DNA of 64,000 nt from Streptomyces sp. Tu 3180 (GTDB taxonomy: Bacteria; Actinomycetota; Actinomycetes; Streptomycetales; Streptomycetaceae), in assembly GCF_009852415.1 (NCBI RefSeq), contig NZ_WOXS01000002.1, forward strand, positions 7,542,001 to 7,606,000. Direction: 5' to 3'. The notes below the pieces were generated by a model. That model was not told where the DNA came from, ran no database searches, and saw only the letters and a program-made list of their open reading frames with translations. Shown here piece after piece: positions 36,791 through 45,483 of this stretch (position 1 is the first letter of the stretch; every line of letters begins with the position of its first letter). The position numbers and the translations under genes are program-made.

Positions 36791-37281
36791 GACTGCTCCG
36801 TCTCGTGCTCGCTCGTGTGATCGGCTGAAGGGTCGAGAGGTGTGTCGAGCAGGGTCGTCAGGTCGTGCACGAACGCCCGGGCGCGCGCGCCGTCGAGACC
36901 GCCGAGCGGCTCCAGCAGCTGTCGCAGGAGCCCCTGGACGACCTCGATCGCCTGCCGGGTGACCTCGGCACCCCGGTCCGTGAGCGACAGTTGCACGGCG
37001 CGCGGGTCGCGGGGGTCCCGAGTGCGCTCCAGGAGACCGGCGGCCTCCAGGGCGCGGGCGAGCTTCGACACGTAGAGCGGCTCGAGTCCCGTGTGGTCGG
37101 CGAGGCGGCGCTGGCTGGGCCGTTCGCCGGAGCGGCGCATCCCGTACAGCGTCGCCACCACGGAGTACTGCGCGTGCGTCAGGCCGAGCGGGGCCACCGC
37201 GCGGTCGACCGCCACGCGCCACTTCATGGACAGCCGCCAGACCAGGAATCCGGGCGTCGCGCCCTCGTGTGCCGAGCTCAT
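36787..37281 (-). CDS. MarR-family transcriptional regulator
   Basis: 164 residues. Typical MarR core: FLVWRLSMKWRVAVDRAVAPLGLTHAQYSVVATLYGM, HTH RPSQRRLADHTGLEPLYVSKLARALEAAGLLERTRDPRDPRAVQLSLTDRG (recognition helix and wing). Ten bases upstream of its ATG begins a duplicated 12-base element that is probably its operator, giving autoregulation. Also faces the pirin gene. Confidence 0.92.
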   Translation of the reverse strand: MSSAHEGATPGFLVWRLSMKWRVAVDRAVAPLGLTHAQYSVVATLYGMRRSGERPSQRRLADHTGLEPLYVSKLARALEAAGLLERTRDPRDPRAVQLSLTDRGAEVTRQAIEVVQGLLRQLLEPLGGLDGARARAFVHDLTTLLDTPLDPSADHTSEHETEQS

Positions 37282-37291
37282 GACGAATACC

Positions 37292-37318
37292 GTACATGGC
37301 TACTATGTACATGGCTAC
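37292..37318. promoter_or_regulatory. Duplicated MarR operator-like element
   Basis: GTACATGGCTAC occurs twice in direct orientation (37292-37303 and 37307-37318), a 15-base period. Read another way, TACAT-GGCTACT-ATGTA is an inverted repeat straddling the copies. It lies just before the marR start codon and about 100 bases from pirin. Confidence 0.65.
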
Positions 37319-37417
37319 TGTTTTCTTCCGCGGGCGTCACCGCCGGGATCCGGAACCACCGCCACGGGCGTGGCGACGGACTGACGCGCGGCGCCCCGCG
37401 GGGCTAGGTTGTCCGTC

Positions 37418-38383
37418 ATGAGCAATCTTGAGCGCGAGGCGGTTCCTTCCCCGTGCGGCGGCCGGGGCTTCGTCGTGGCGGAACCCGTGCGGGAACTCCT
37501 CAGCCCTCGGCACGTCAAGCTGGGCGAGTCCAGCGAGGTCAGGCGGCTGCTGCCCAACCTGGGCCGGCGCATGGTCGGCGCCTGGTGCTTCGTCGACCAC
37601 TACGGTCCCGACGACATCGCCGACGAGCCCGGCATGCAGGTGCCGCCGCACCCCCACATGGGGCTGCAGACGGTGAGCTGGCTGCACGAGGGGGAGGTGC
37701 TGCACCGCGACTCCACGGGCAGCCTCCAGACGATCCGCCCGCGCGAGCTGGGCCTGATGACCTCCGGCCGGGCGATCAGCCACTCCGAGGAGAGCCCCCG
37801 CTCGCACGCCCGCTTCCTGCACGGCGCCCAGCTGTGGGTCGCGCTCCCGGACGGTCACCGTCACACGGAGCCCCGCTTCGAACACCACGCCGACCTGCCG
37901 GTCGTCACGGCGCCGGGCGTCGAGGCCACGCTGATCCTCGGCGACCTCGACGGCGCCACCTCGCCCGGCACGGCGTACACCCCGATCGTCGGCGCCGACC
38001 TCGCCCTGGCGCGCGGCGCGGACGTCCGGCTGCCGCTGGAACCGGACTTCGAGTACGCCGTGCTCTCCATGTCCGGCGAGGCCCACGTCGACGGCGTACC
38101 GGTGCTCCCCGGCTCGATGCTCTACCTCGGCTGCGGCCGGAGCGAACTCCCGCTGCGCGCCGAGTCGGACGCCGGTCTGATGCTCCTGGGCGGCGAACCG
38201 TTCGAGGAGGAGCTGATCATGTTCTGGAACTGGATCGGCCGGACCCAGGAGGAGATCGTGCAGGCCCGCCGGGACTGGATGGAGGGCACGCGGTTCGGCG
38301 AGGTCAAGGGGTACGACGGTGCGCCGCTGCCTGCCCCCGAGCTGCCGGCGGTGCCGCTGAAGCCGCGGGGAAGGGTCCGTTGA
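37418..38383 (+). CDS. Pirin family protein
   Basis: 321 residues. Bicupin pirin: N-terminal cupin metal site in PHPHMGLQTVSWLHEGEVLHRDS (His-x-His...His...) and AISHSEESPRSHARFLHGAQLWV; the C-terminal cupin (about 165-290) carries YAVLSMSGEAHVDG and MLLGGEPFEEELIMFWNWIGRTQEEI, the family signature. Some members act as quercetinases, others as redox-sensing co-regulators. ATG 37418 used. Divergent from the MarR pair. Confidence 0.92.
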   Translation: MSNLEREAVPSPCGGRGFVVAEPVRELLSPRHVKLGESSEVRRLLPNLGRRMVGAWCFVDHYGPDDIADEPGMQVPPHPHMGLQTVSWLHEGEVLHRDSTGSLQTIRPRELGLMTSGRAISHSEESPRSHARFLHGAQLWVALPDGHRHTEPRFEHHADLPVVTAPGVEATLILGDLDGATSPGTAYTPIVGADLALARGADVRLPLEPDFEYAVLSMSGEAHVDGVPVLPGSMLYLGCGRSELPLRAESDAGLMLLGGEPFEEELIMFWNWIGRTQEEIVQARRDWMEGTRFGEVKGYDGAPLPAPELPAVPLKPRGRVR

Positions 38384-38416
38384 GCGGCGGAAACCGCTGA
38401 TTGCCGGTGGCTGGTG

Positions 38417-38447
38417 AGCGGGAGGCGGCCGAGTGCCGCCTCCCGCT
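38417..38447 (+). terminator. Terminator hairpin after pirin
   Basis: Perfect 13-base stem (AGCGGGAGGCGGC / GCCGCCTCCCGCT) with a 5-base loop, followed by TCT, 33 bases after the pirin stop. Confidence 0.75.
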
Positions 38448-38925
38448 TCTCGATCCCCTGCGGGACGACGGCCGAGCGGGGCACGGACCTGGGCCGGACC
38501 GGCGGACGACCAGGACCGGCGCCCGACGGGCGGAAGGGTCCGACGGCCCGCGCGTCGGGTCCGTCGCACCCGGGGGCACGTCCGCCGACGCCGCCCGGCC
38601 CGCCGAAGCCGCCGTGCGGAAGCCCGGAAGCTCCCGTGCGGCGGCTTCCGCCGCTCGACGGCGGCGGCGAGCGATTCCACGCCCTGGTCCGCACGTGCTC
38701 CCGGGTCATGGTGGTGTGCCTCCGTCGTCGGGGACCGCCGTGGTGCACGGCGGCGCCGGGCGGGAGCGGTACCGAGGTGAACGGCGCCGCTCCCTTCCCT
38801 CACCGTCCTTCGGGCCGCCCTGCCGCAGGAGGCGCCGAAGGACCCCTTCCGTGTCCGTCCGGCCCGGCAGGGACCGTCGGCCCCGGCCGGACCGGGTCGC
38901 CGCACGGCATCGCCCGCCGCCGCGC
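38448..38925. other. 478-base interval without a recognisable gene
   Basis: Open frames exist on both strands but none has recognisable protein character or a good start site. I see short GC-rich inverted repeats only. It marks the left edge of the decayed dormancy-type island, so it may contain unrecognised gene remains. Confidence 0.4.
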
Positions 38926-39573
38926 TCACGGGCTCCCGGCCCGAGCGGGCGGAGCGGGCGCCGCACAGTCGTCGACGCGGAAACCGAGGCCGTTCACCAC
39001 GCCGACCACGCCTTCGAGGCGCCAGGCGGCGTGAACGAGCTCCGGCACCTGGCTGCGCAGCTCCACCCGGCCGTCGAGGGCGACGACGCCGTCGCGTACG
39101 GAGACGCGGACGGCCTCGGCCGGCAGTCCCGGGGCGGCGGCGAGGACCTCCTCGGTCACCTGGCGGCTGATGTCGTCGTCCGTGCGCAGGAAGACCCGGA
39201 GCAGGTCCCGGCGGGTGGCGATGCCGACGAGCCGGTCCTCCTCGTCGACCACGGGCAGCCGTTCGACGCCGCGGCGTTCCATGAGCCGGGCCGCGTCCGG
39301 CACGGTCTGCTCGGGGTGCACGGTGATCGCGGGGCTCGACATCACGTCACCCGCCGTCACGGCCGGAGGCGGAGCGGTGCCGTCCCGGTACGCCTGAGTG
39401 CGTACCAGATCGCTGCCGGACAGGACGCCGAGGACCTTGTCGTCGGCGTCGACCACCGGCAGTCCGCTGATCCGGTGGTGGTCGAGCAGGCGCACGACCT
39501 CCTTGAACGGTGTCGTCCGGCGGGCCTGCACAACGTCCCTGGTCATCACTTCACCGACGGTGCGAGCGGTCAC
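38926..39573 (-). CDS. CBS-pair and BON domain protein
   Basis: 215 residues. CBS 1: VGEVMTRDVVQARRTTPFKEVVRLLDHHRISGLPVVD plus LGVLSGSDLVRT; CBS 2: VMSSPAITVHPEQTVPDAARLMERRGVERLPVVDEEDRLVGIATRRDLL (to about residue 128). Then a BON-like domain (ISRQVTEEVLA, VRVSVRDGVVALDGRVE, AWRLEGVVGVVNGL). Same domain order as hypoxia-associated CBS-BON proteins in actinomycetes. GTG start follows AAGGAGAACTCGCC. Intact member of an otherwise eroded locus. Confidence 0.9.
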   Translation of the reverse strand: MTARTVGEVMTRDVVQARRTTPFKEVVRLLDHHRISGLPVVDADDKVLGVLSGSDLVRTQAYRDGTAPPPAVTAGDVMSSPAITVHPEQTVPDAARLMERRGVERLPVVDEEDRLVGIATRRDLLRVFLRTDDDISRQVTEEVLAAAPGLPAEAVRVSVRDGVVALDGRVELRSQVPELVHAAWRLEGVVGVVNGLGFRVDDCAAPAPPARAGSP

Positions 39574-39633
39574 GGCGAGTTCTCCTTCACGAGCGCGACG
39601 GGGAGGTCCGGAGCCGGAAGCCGGCTGCCCGAC

Positions 39634-39936
39634 ATGGCGGGCAGCCGCGCCACGGGGGCGGCGCGGCTGCGGGGTGGGCGGCTGCGGGGTGGGCGGCCGC
39701 GGGAGAAGGAGGAGCCGGACGCGCTGCCGGGGCTGACGGACCGGGAGCGGGAGATCCTGGCGCTGGTCGGTGAGGGGCTGACCGACCGGCAGATCGGTCT
39801 GCGGCTGTACCCGGCGGGGAAGACGGTGAAGAACCACATCTCCCCTCTCCTGGCGAAGCTGGGCGTGGAGCGCCGCATCCGGGCCGCCGTGATCGCCGCC
39901 CGGGCCCGCGACCGGCTGAGGCACGAGGGCCACTGA
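39634..39936 (+). pseudogene. LuxR-type HTH remnant of a NarL/DevR response regulator
   Basis: At most 100 residues. From about residue 33 it is a textbook LuxR C-terminal domain: GLTDREREILALVGEGLTDRQIGLRLYPAGKTVKNHISPLLAKLGVERR, and the end AAVIAARARDRLRHEGH resembles DevR-type regulators. The receiver domain with its phospho-Asp is absent; upstream sequence is a low-complexity stretch with a 15-base tandem repeat (39664-39693). Either a remnant or a free-standing DNA-binding protein. Lies on the opposite strand from its neighbours. Confidence 0.6.
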
Positions 39937-40028
39937 CACCACGCGGCGAGCCCTGGGGCCGGACATTCCCCGGCCCGGGTGGCGGGCCAGGGCGGGGGCG
40001 GCGTCCGGCGCGAGCGCGGGTCCGTGGT

Positions 40029-40514
40029 TCATGCCGCTCGCCGGGAGCCGGAGGCCGACCGCGGCCGAGCCGCTGCCGTCGGGGACGCGGCCGGTGCGGC
40101 CCGACGCCGGTAGACCAGGAGCGTGCCCCGGACGTACGGGTGACGCACCCGGCCGGGCGAGTAGGTGTACCAGGAGAACGACGCCCCGCGCGGGCAGCCG
40201 CGCGGCTCGTACTCGGGGCAGTCGGTGCCGATCGACGGGTAGCCGGTGGTCTGGTGCTCCCAGGTGATGATGCCGTCCTTGACGCACACCGTCCAGGAGC
40301 AGGATCCGGTGCAGTTGACGCCGTGGGTGGAGCGCACCACCTTGTCGTGGGACCAGCGGTCCCGGTAGAAACCCTCCCACTTCGGGTCGCCCTCACCGAA
40401 CACCGCACGCCCGTCGGCCGACACCTCACGGCGGTTCAGCAGCCTGCGGGCCGCCAGCGGCCGGCCCTCACCGGCGCTCGACTCCCCACGCCGCGCGTTC
40501 TGACCGTTCTCCAT
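40029..40514 (-). pseudogene. narG: N-terminal fragment of respiratory nitrate reductase alpha subunit
   Basis: About 120 residues match the start of NarG and then similarity ends; the intact protein is roughly ten times longer. Diagnostic: WEGFYRDRWSHDKVVRSTHGVN, CTGSCSWTVCVKDGIITWE (the first iron-sulfur Cys region, with an upstream His), YPSIGTDCPEYEPRGCPRGASFSWYTYSPGR and RHPYVRGTLL. Afterwards the frame is Arg/Ala/Ser-rich noise. No narH, narJ or narI follows. The start (ATG 40514) is the natural N-terminus, so the deletion removed the 3' side. Confidence 0.85.
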
Positions 40515-40607
40515 GGCCCGGAACGCTAAGCGGTGCACGGCGGTCGGCACCCGGGGCCCGCGGTCCCCGGCGACCGGCCCACCGGCCCCATGTCGCCGGT
40601 GGCAAGG

Positions 40608-40622
40608 GGGACCAATGGTTCC
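40608..40622. promoter_or_regulatory. Imperfect DevR-like box upstream of the narG remnant
   Basis: GGGACCAATGGTTCC, 94 bases upstream of the narG start codon. Against the DevR/DosR core GGGNCNNNNGNCCC it has two mismatches. Supportive only together with the better boxes nearby. Confidence 0.3.
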
Positions 40623-41078
40623 GGTGCCGGGTCCGGCCGGCCGGGGAGCCGGGTGTGCCGGGCGTTGCATGCCGGCTGTGACCGAGCCGCGGACGACCAT
40701 CGGCCGCCGCGCCGAGCACCGCCGCCGGTGGATGCCGACGGCGACCGATCCCGGAGGTGACCCGTGTACGACTCCACCGACCGCACCCGAGGCCGATCGC
40801 CCCGCTGCCGCTCACGGCGGGCACCGCGCACGGTCCGGCCCGGTCACCGTCCGGCCGCCCGCCTCGTCCGCCCTGGCCCCAGGGCGGCCGGACACGGCCC
40901 CAGGGCGCTGGGCAGGGCCGTGCGGTGACCGCCCCGCCCGTGTCGTCCGCCGCCGGCGGCACGACGCGGGGGAGCGTCCGTTCACCGTCATCCGGAGGTC
41001 CGCCCGGGCCTGCCCGCGCTGCCGGGCGCCTGCCCGCCTCAGAGGTGTCAGGACCCCGCAGCGGCTGCGGGCCGTGCC
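40623..41078. other. 456-base interval without a recognisable gene
   Basis: Highly GC-rich with no frame I can match to a family on either strand. One short frame from GTG 40764, eight bases after GGAGG, has no recognisable protein character. Presumably degraded sequence of the island. Confidence 0.4.
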
Positions 41079-41501
41079 TCACCGCGGGTCAGGAGCTCCC
41101 CTGAGTTCGCGTCCGGTCACCATCTCGGACTCGATCCGTACGAACACCGACTCCCGCAAGGGCATCCAGGAGCTCGGGCCGGTCTGCGCCAGGCGTTCGT
41201 GCTCGGCGGGATCGCTCACCACGGTGGCCCGCCCGGTGACGACCACGCTCCAGCCGGACCGGGTCACCGCGTCGAACTCGTCGGCCTCGAACGCGACCAC
41301 GACGCCGTCGATGGCACGGACGAGGTCCGAGGCCGGCGAGGTGCACAGCAGGACGGAGGCGTCCGTGTCCAGGGAGAAGTTGATGGGGAGGACCGCGGGA
41401 AGTGCCTGCCGGGTGTACACCACACGGCCGACCGGCACCTTGGCCAGCAGGCGCAGACACTCCTGCCGGCCGAGTGCGCGAAAGCCGTCTGTCGGGAACA
41501 C
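41079..41501 (-). CDS. Pyridoxamine 5'-phosphate oxidase-family flavin-binding protein
   Basis: 140 residues. PPOX split-barrel: LGRQECLRLLAKVPVGRVVYTRQALPAVLPINFSLDTDASVLL, VVAFEADEFDAVTRSGWSVVVTGRATVVSD and VRIESEMVTGREL. Family members bind FMN, F420 or haem; DevR-regulated homologues of this size are frequent in actinobacterial hypoxia islands. GTG 41501 is the most likely start; the ribosome-binding site is modest. A perfect 26-base palindrome lies 31 bases upstream. Confidence 0.82.
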   Translation of the reverse strand: MFPTDGFRALGRQECLRLLAKVPVGRVVYTRQALPAVLPINFSLDTDASVLLCTSPASDLVRAIDGVVVAFEADEFDAVTRSGWSVVVTGRATVVSDPAEHERLAQTGPSSWMPLRESVFVRIESEMVTGRELRGAPDPR

Positions 41502-41531
41502 CGGTCCATCGTCTCCCCGCCGGCGACGGAC

Positions 41532-41557
41532 GGGGTAGGGCCGGTCGGCCCTACCCC
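41532..41557. promoter_or_regulatory. Perfect 26-base palindrome containing a DevR-like box
   Basis: Arms GGGGTAGGGCCG and CGGCCCTACCCC around GT. Its centre, GGGCCGGTCGGCCC (41538-41551), fits the DevR/DosR core GGGNCNNNNGNCCC exactly. It lies 31 bases upstream of the PPOX-family start and could serve that gene or the divergent narK. A cruciform or terminator role is a possible alternative. Confidence 0.5.
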
Positions 41558-41652
41558 AGTGCGAACAGCGGCCGCATGACGGTGGTCCCGGGTGTCCGGG
41601 GCCGTGAGAGGGAGCGGCGGGTCCGGACCCGGGGCCTGCCCGGCCCTCCGCG

Positions 41653-41666
41653 GGGACCGACGGCCC
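41653..41666. promoter_or_regulatory. DevR-like box upstream of narK
   Basis: GGGACCGACGGCCC, an exact fit to GGGNCNNNNGNCCC, 125 bases before the narK start codon. Confidence 0.45.
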
Positions 41667-41790
41667 ATGCCGCCGGTGAGCCCGGCTGCGGACAGTGGTC
41701 ACAGGACGCCGGCGGACGGGCGAAGGGCCTGCCGCGCGCATGCGATCCCGGTGGCGCCGTGCCACCGCGCGGAGGAAGAGGACGGACAAC

Positions 41791-42877
41791 ATGGTCCAGC
41801 CGCTGAAGTCGAAGCCGCTGAAGTCGAAGGGCGACAGCTCACCGTCGGGTGCTCCGGTGTCCGGCCGGGCGTGGCTGATGCCGGCCATGGCCACGATCGG
41901 CTTCGCCGTGAACTTCTGGGCGTGGGCGCTGCTGAGTCCGCTCGGCCCGCGGTTCGAGGACAGCCTCGGCCTGTCGTCGTTCGAGCAGTCGCTGCTGTGG
42001 CGGTGCCGGTCGTGGTCGGCTCCCTGGGCCGCATCCCGGTGGGCGCCCTGACCGACCGGTTCGGCGGGCGGGCGATGTTCCCGATCGTGCCGGCGGCCAC
42101 CATCGTGCCGGTGCTCCACCTCGGTCTGGCCGGACACGACTCGCTCACCGCTCTTCTGGCCGGCGGGTTCTTCCTCGGCATCGGCGGCACCGCCTTCGCC
42201 GTCGGTGTGCCGTTCGTCAACGCCTGGTTCCCGCCCGAGCGGCGGGGCCTCGCCATCGGTGTCTTCGGCGCCGGCATGGGAGGCACCGCGATCCGTGCCC
42301 TGACCACCGTGAAGCTGGTCGACGCGAGCAGCATGGCGACCCCGTTCCTGATCACCGCCGGGGTGCTCGCCGTGTACGCCGTGGCCGCCGCGCTGCTGCC
42401 GCGCGACGCACCCGGCCGCACCGTGCCGGCCGAGCCGCTGGGACGCCGGCTGGCAGTCACCGCCCGCCTCGGCACCACCTGGCAGGCGTCCGCACCGTAC
42501 GCGGTGACCTTCGGCGGGTACGTCGCCGTCTCCGTCTACCTGCCGACCTACCTCAAGACCGGTTACGGCCTCACCCAGGCCGACGCCGCCCACCGCATGG
42601 CCGGCTTCGTGCTGCTCGCGGTGGCGATGCGTCCGGCCGGCGGCTGGCTGTCCGACCGGCTGGGCCCGGTGCGGGTGCTCACCGGCTCGCCGGCCGTGGT
42701 CGTCACCGGAGCGGTCGTACAGTCGTTCACCCCGCCCCTGGCCCCGCTGGGCACGACCGCCTTCCTGTCGATGGCCGCCGCGCTCGGTGCGGGCAGCGGG
42801 GCGGCCTTCGCCCTGGTGGCCCTCCTGTGACCCCGGCGGACAAGGTCGGCTCGGTCACCGGCGTGGTCGGCGCCCCG
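41791..42877 (+). pseudogene. narK: Frameshifted, truncated nitrate/nitrite MFS transporter
   Basis: NarK-type major facilitator. The first piece (ATG 41791, after GGAGGAAGAGGA) has FAVNFWAWALLSPLGPRFED and SSFEQSLL; near 41997 one base is missing and VAVPVVVGSLGRIPVGALTDRFGG continues in the next frame. That frame ends with a stop at 42828-42830 after FALVALL, while PADKVGSVTGVVGA continues in the third frame. Homology stops near 42877, lacking the last membrane helices. Two frame breaks plus truncation make it non-functional as written. It starts with a small repeat (KPLKSKPLKSK). Confidence 0.85.
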
Positions 42878-42939
42878 TCCGTCCGGCGACGACCCCCGGC
42901 GGGCCGTCGCCGCTGTCCTGACTGCCGCCACCGTGGGGC

Positions 42940-44679
42940 TCAGGCTCCGTCCTTCGCGGGGAGGGGCACCGTCCACTCCACGATGGTGCCGGCGGGCTCG
43001 TTCGGCGTGACGGTGAAGCCGCCGCCCAGGTCCGCGGCGCGCCGGCGGAGGTTCTCCAGGCCGCTGCGGCGGGTGACGGCCGGGTCGATGCCCCTGCCGT
43101 TGTCGGCGACGCGCAGGTGGAGCCGCGTGCCGTCCGTCTCGGCGGTGACCTCCACGGAGGTGGCGTGTGCGTGCCGGGCGGCGTTCGAGAGCGTCTCACG
43201 CAACACCGCCAGCAGGTGCTCGGCATGGCCGGAGGGGACGTCGGTGTCCAGCAGACCGGTCATGCGCAGGGCGGGGGTGAAGCCGAGTACGGCGGCCGCC
43301 CGGTCGGTCTCGGCCAGCAGTTTCCCGCGCAGACCGCCCTGGGCGTCGGCGCGATCGCGCTCGCGCAGCGCGTAGATCGTGCCGCGCACGGTCTTGATGG
43401 TGTCGTCGAGGTCGTCGACGACTCGCTGCACACGCTCGGCCACCTGGGGCCGGTCGGCGATGCGGCCGAGGACCGAGTTCAGCGTCAGTCCGGAGGCGAA
43501 CAGCCGCTGGATGGCCAGATCGTGCAGATCGCGGGCGATGCGGTCGCGGTCGGACAGGACCATGAGGTGCTCGGCCTCGCGGCGGTGCTCGGCGATCTCC
43601 AGCGCGAGTGCGGCCTGGTCCGCGAACCCGCTGATCATCCTCATGGTGGCCTCGGAGAACTCCGCGCCGCCGGCCAGGTTGGCGACCTGCAGGACCCCGC
43701 GCACGTCCTCGCCACCACCCAGCGGGAGCAGGAACCCCGGCCCCAGGCCGATCTTGGCGGCGGAGCCGCCCCCTGCCTGTGGCTCCTCCGACAGGGCGCT
43801 GCTGGTGATCCGCTCGTTGGACCGGTAGACCTTCGCGGCCAGCGTGGCGGCCGGCAGGACCAGCCCGCGTACCCGATCGGCACCCTCTCCTTCGGCGGCC
43901 TCGATCACCAGTTCCTCGCTGCCGGTGAGCGGCACCGCCAGCGTCACCAGATCGGCGCCGGACAGCGTCCGGACAGTGGCGGCGACCCGGTGCAGGACGT
44001 TGTCCGGGTCGGTGCCCGACAGCAGGGTGCGGGTCAGTTCGCTGCTCGCCGACAGCCACTGCTCGCGGCGCCGGGTGTCCTCGTACAGGCGGGCGTTGTC
44101 GATCGCGACGCCGGCTGCGGCTGCGAGCGTGCGCAGCACGGCCTCGTCGTCGTCGTCGAACTCCGCCCCGCCGCGCTTGTCGGTCAGGTACAGGTTGCCG
44201 AAGACCTGGTCGCGCACGCGCACGGGCGTTCCCAGGAACGTCGTCATCGGCGGATGTCCCTCGGGGAAGCCGACCGAGTCGTGATGACGACCCAGGTCGG
44301 CCAGGCGCAGCGGCTCCGGTTCGCGGATCAGCAGCCCGAGGATGCCCTTGCCCTCGGGATAGTGACCGATCGCCTCGATGGTGCCCTCGTCCATGCCGAC
44401 CGTGATGAACTGCCGGATCTTCCCCTCTTCGCCGAGCACCCCCAGGGCCCCGTACCGGGCGTCCACCAGGGTCACGGCGGACTCGGTGATCCGGCGCAGC
44501 ACGACGTCGAGGTCCAGGTCGGTGCCGATGGAGAGGACCGCGTCCAGCAGCGTGTGCACCCGGTCCCGGGTCGCGCGGACCTGCTCCACCTGTGCCTGCA
44601 GACCCTCCAGCAGCTCGTCCAGCCGCAGATGGGGCGCTGCCGGGACCCCCTTCCGCCTCTGTGCCGGCCCCTCCGCCAT
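42940..44679 (-). CDS. DevS/DosS-like sensor histidine kinase with two GAF domains
   Basis: 579 residues. GAF-A about 55-200 with ARYGALGVLGEEGKIRQF, IGHYPEGKGILGLLI and GFPEGHPPMTTFLGTPVRV; the His before PPM (residue 142) is in the segment where, from memory, mycobacterial DosS has its haem ligand. GAF-B about 215-365. Dimerisation and phosphoacceptor RDRIARDLHDLAIQRLFASG (His386), then HATPase_c with ETLSNAARHAHATSVEV, VADNGRGIDP and LENLRRRAADLGGG. ATG 44679 follows GGAGGGAG. Probable O2/NO/redox sensor. Its cognate regulator may be the truncated LuxR-type gene, or an intact one elsewhere. Confidence 0.88.
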   Translation of the reverse strand: MAEGPAQRRKGVPAAPHLRLDELLEGLQAQVEQVRATRDRVHTLLDAVLSIGTDLDLDVVLRRITESAVTLVDARYGALGVLGEEGKIRQFITVGMDEGTIEAIGHYPEGKGILGLLIREPEPLRLADLGRHHDSVGFPEGHPPMTTFLGTPVRVRDQVFGNLYLTDKRGGAEFDDDDEAVLRTLAAAAGVAIDNARLYEDTRRREQWLSASSELTRTLLSGTDPDNVLHRVAATVRTLSGADLVTLAVPLTGSEELVIEAAEGEGADRVRGLVLPAATLAAKVYRSNERITSSALSEEPQAGGGSAAKIGLGPGFLLPLGGGEDVRGVLQVANLAGGAEFSEATMRMISGFADQAALALEIAEHRREAEHLMVLSDRDRIARDLHDLAIQRLFASGLTLNSVLGRIADRPQVAERVQRVVDDLDDTIKTVRGTIYALRERDRADAQGGLRGKLLAETDRAAAVLGFTPALRMTGLLDTDVPSGHAEHLLAVLRETLSNAARHAHATSVEVTAETDGTRLHLRVADNGRGIDPAVTRRSGLENLRRRAADLGGGFTVTPNEPAGTIVEWTVPLPAKDGA

Positions 44680-44754
44680 CCCCGCTCCCTCCGGACGTAG
44701 GTGCCATCCCATCATGCCGAACGGCCCTGCCGTCGCCCGAACGGTGTGGCACCT

Positions 44755-45012
44755 GCGGTCGTCGCGGCAGCCAAGATCCTACGGCCCTGCGACGCCGGTG
44801 CCGGCGTCGTCCGCGGCGAGGACGTCATCGCCCACCCGGACCGGCCCGGCCCCCTGCGGGCAGGAGACCTCCTGGCCGTCATCGGCACCCACGACGGCAT
44901 CACCGGGGTCCGGCGCACACCCCCTCGCCCTGCTGCTGGAACCCGGGGTCGTCCTGACCGCGCTGAGCCTGCCCGTCGCGGTCGCACGGCGCTTCGCCCC
45001 CTCACCCGTACG
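44755..45012 (+). pseudogene. Remnant of a cation/proton antiporter regulatory-transport pair
   Basis: One frame reads VVRGEDVIAHPDR followed by LRAGDLLAVIGTHDGITGVR, which looks like the C-terminus of a TrkA-C (KhtT-type) regulatory subunit. It is followed, in another frame from about 44915, by HPLALLLEPGVVLTALSLP and VAVARRF.SPV, like the first membrane helix of a Kef/CPA2 antiporter. Both are cut short. In intact actinomycete loci these two genes are adjacent and overlapping, which supports the call. Assigned by eye. Confidence 0.5.
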
Positions 45013-45059
45013 CGACCGCGGGTCCGCTCCAGCCCCTGGAGCACGGATCAGCGCTTCCG

Positions 45060-45305
45060 ACGGATCGCCCTCGACGAAGTGCTCCGTCAGCCCGGCAGGA
45101 GGACCGCCGGGGAAGACCGCCACGCTCACCCCCGCGAACGCCACCCACAGGAAGGGCAGGACGGCGTAGCGGGGAGGGCGAGCAGCCACTTCACCCGCCA
45201 CAGCCGGCGGGACGGTGGCGGGTCGAGGACGGCGGTCGGTCGCGCGGGGTGGACCGGCGGTGTCACGGCGGGAGGCATCGCCGGGGGCAGGGTCTTCGTG
45301 CTCAT
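45060..45305 (-). pseudogene. Remnant of a DUF4389-type membrane protein
   Basis: From ATG 45305 a Pro-rich start leads to RRLWRVKWLLALP; after an apparent one-base loss in a C-run near 45172 the next frame gives RYAVLPFLWVAFAGVSVAVF, as in DUF4389 proteins (first hydrophobic helix). The following helices are missing; the sequence becomes unrelated (GLTEHFVEGDPSEALIRAPG). It converges on the antiporter remnant. Tentative family call. Confidence 0.45.
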
Positions 45306-45483
45306 GGGACCGGTCCCTTCGGATCCGGTGACGATCACGGGGCGGAGCACGGGGGTCGTCGTACTGCGTGTCCTGCTTCCGGTGTCCGCCGGACGGTCCG
45401 CGAGGCCCAGGGCCGAACGGTGCACGGAGCCGGTCCGGGGGCCCGGCCGGGCGCGCCGCGGCAGGGCCGGAGGTTTCCGGCGG

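Noticed and set aside
38448..38925. Possible gene in the gap after pirin
   Set aside because: Frames on both strands are Pro/Arg/Gly-rich with no recognisable domain or ribosome-binding site.
40029..40514. narG stub as a product of IS insertion or contig end
   Set aside because: No transposase, terminal inverted repeat or target duplication is visible, and ordinary sequence continues on both sides.
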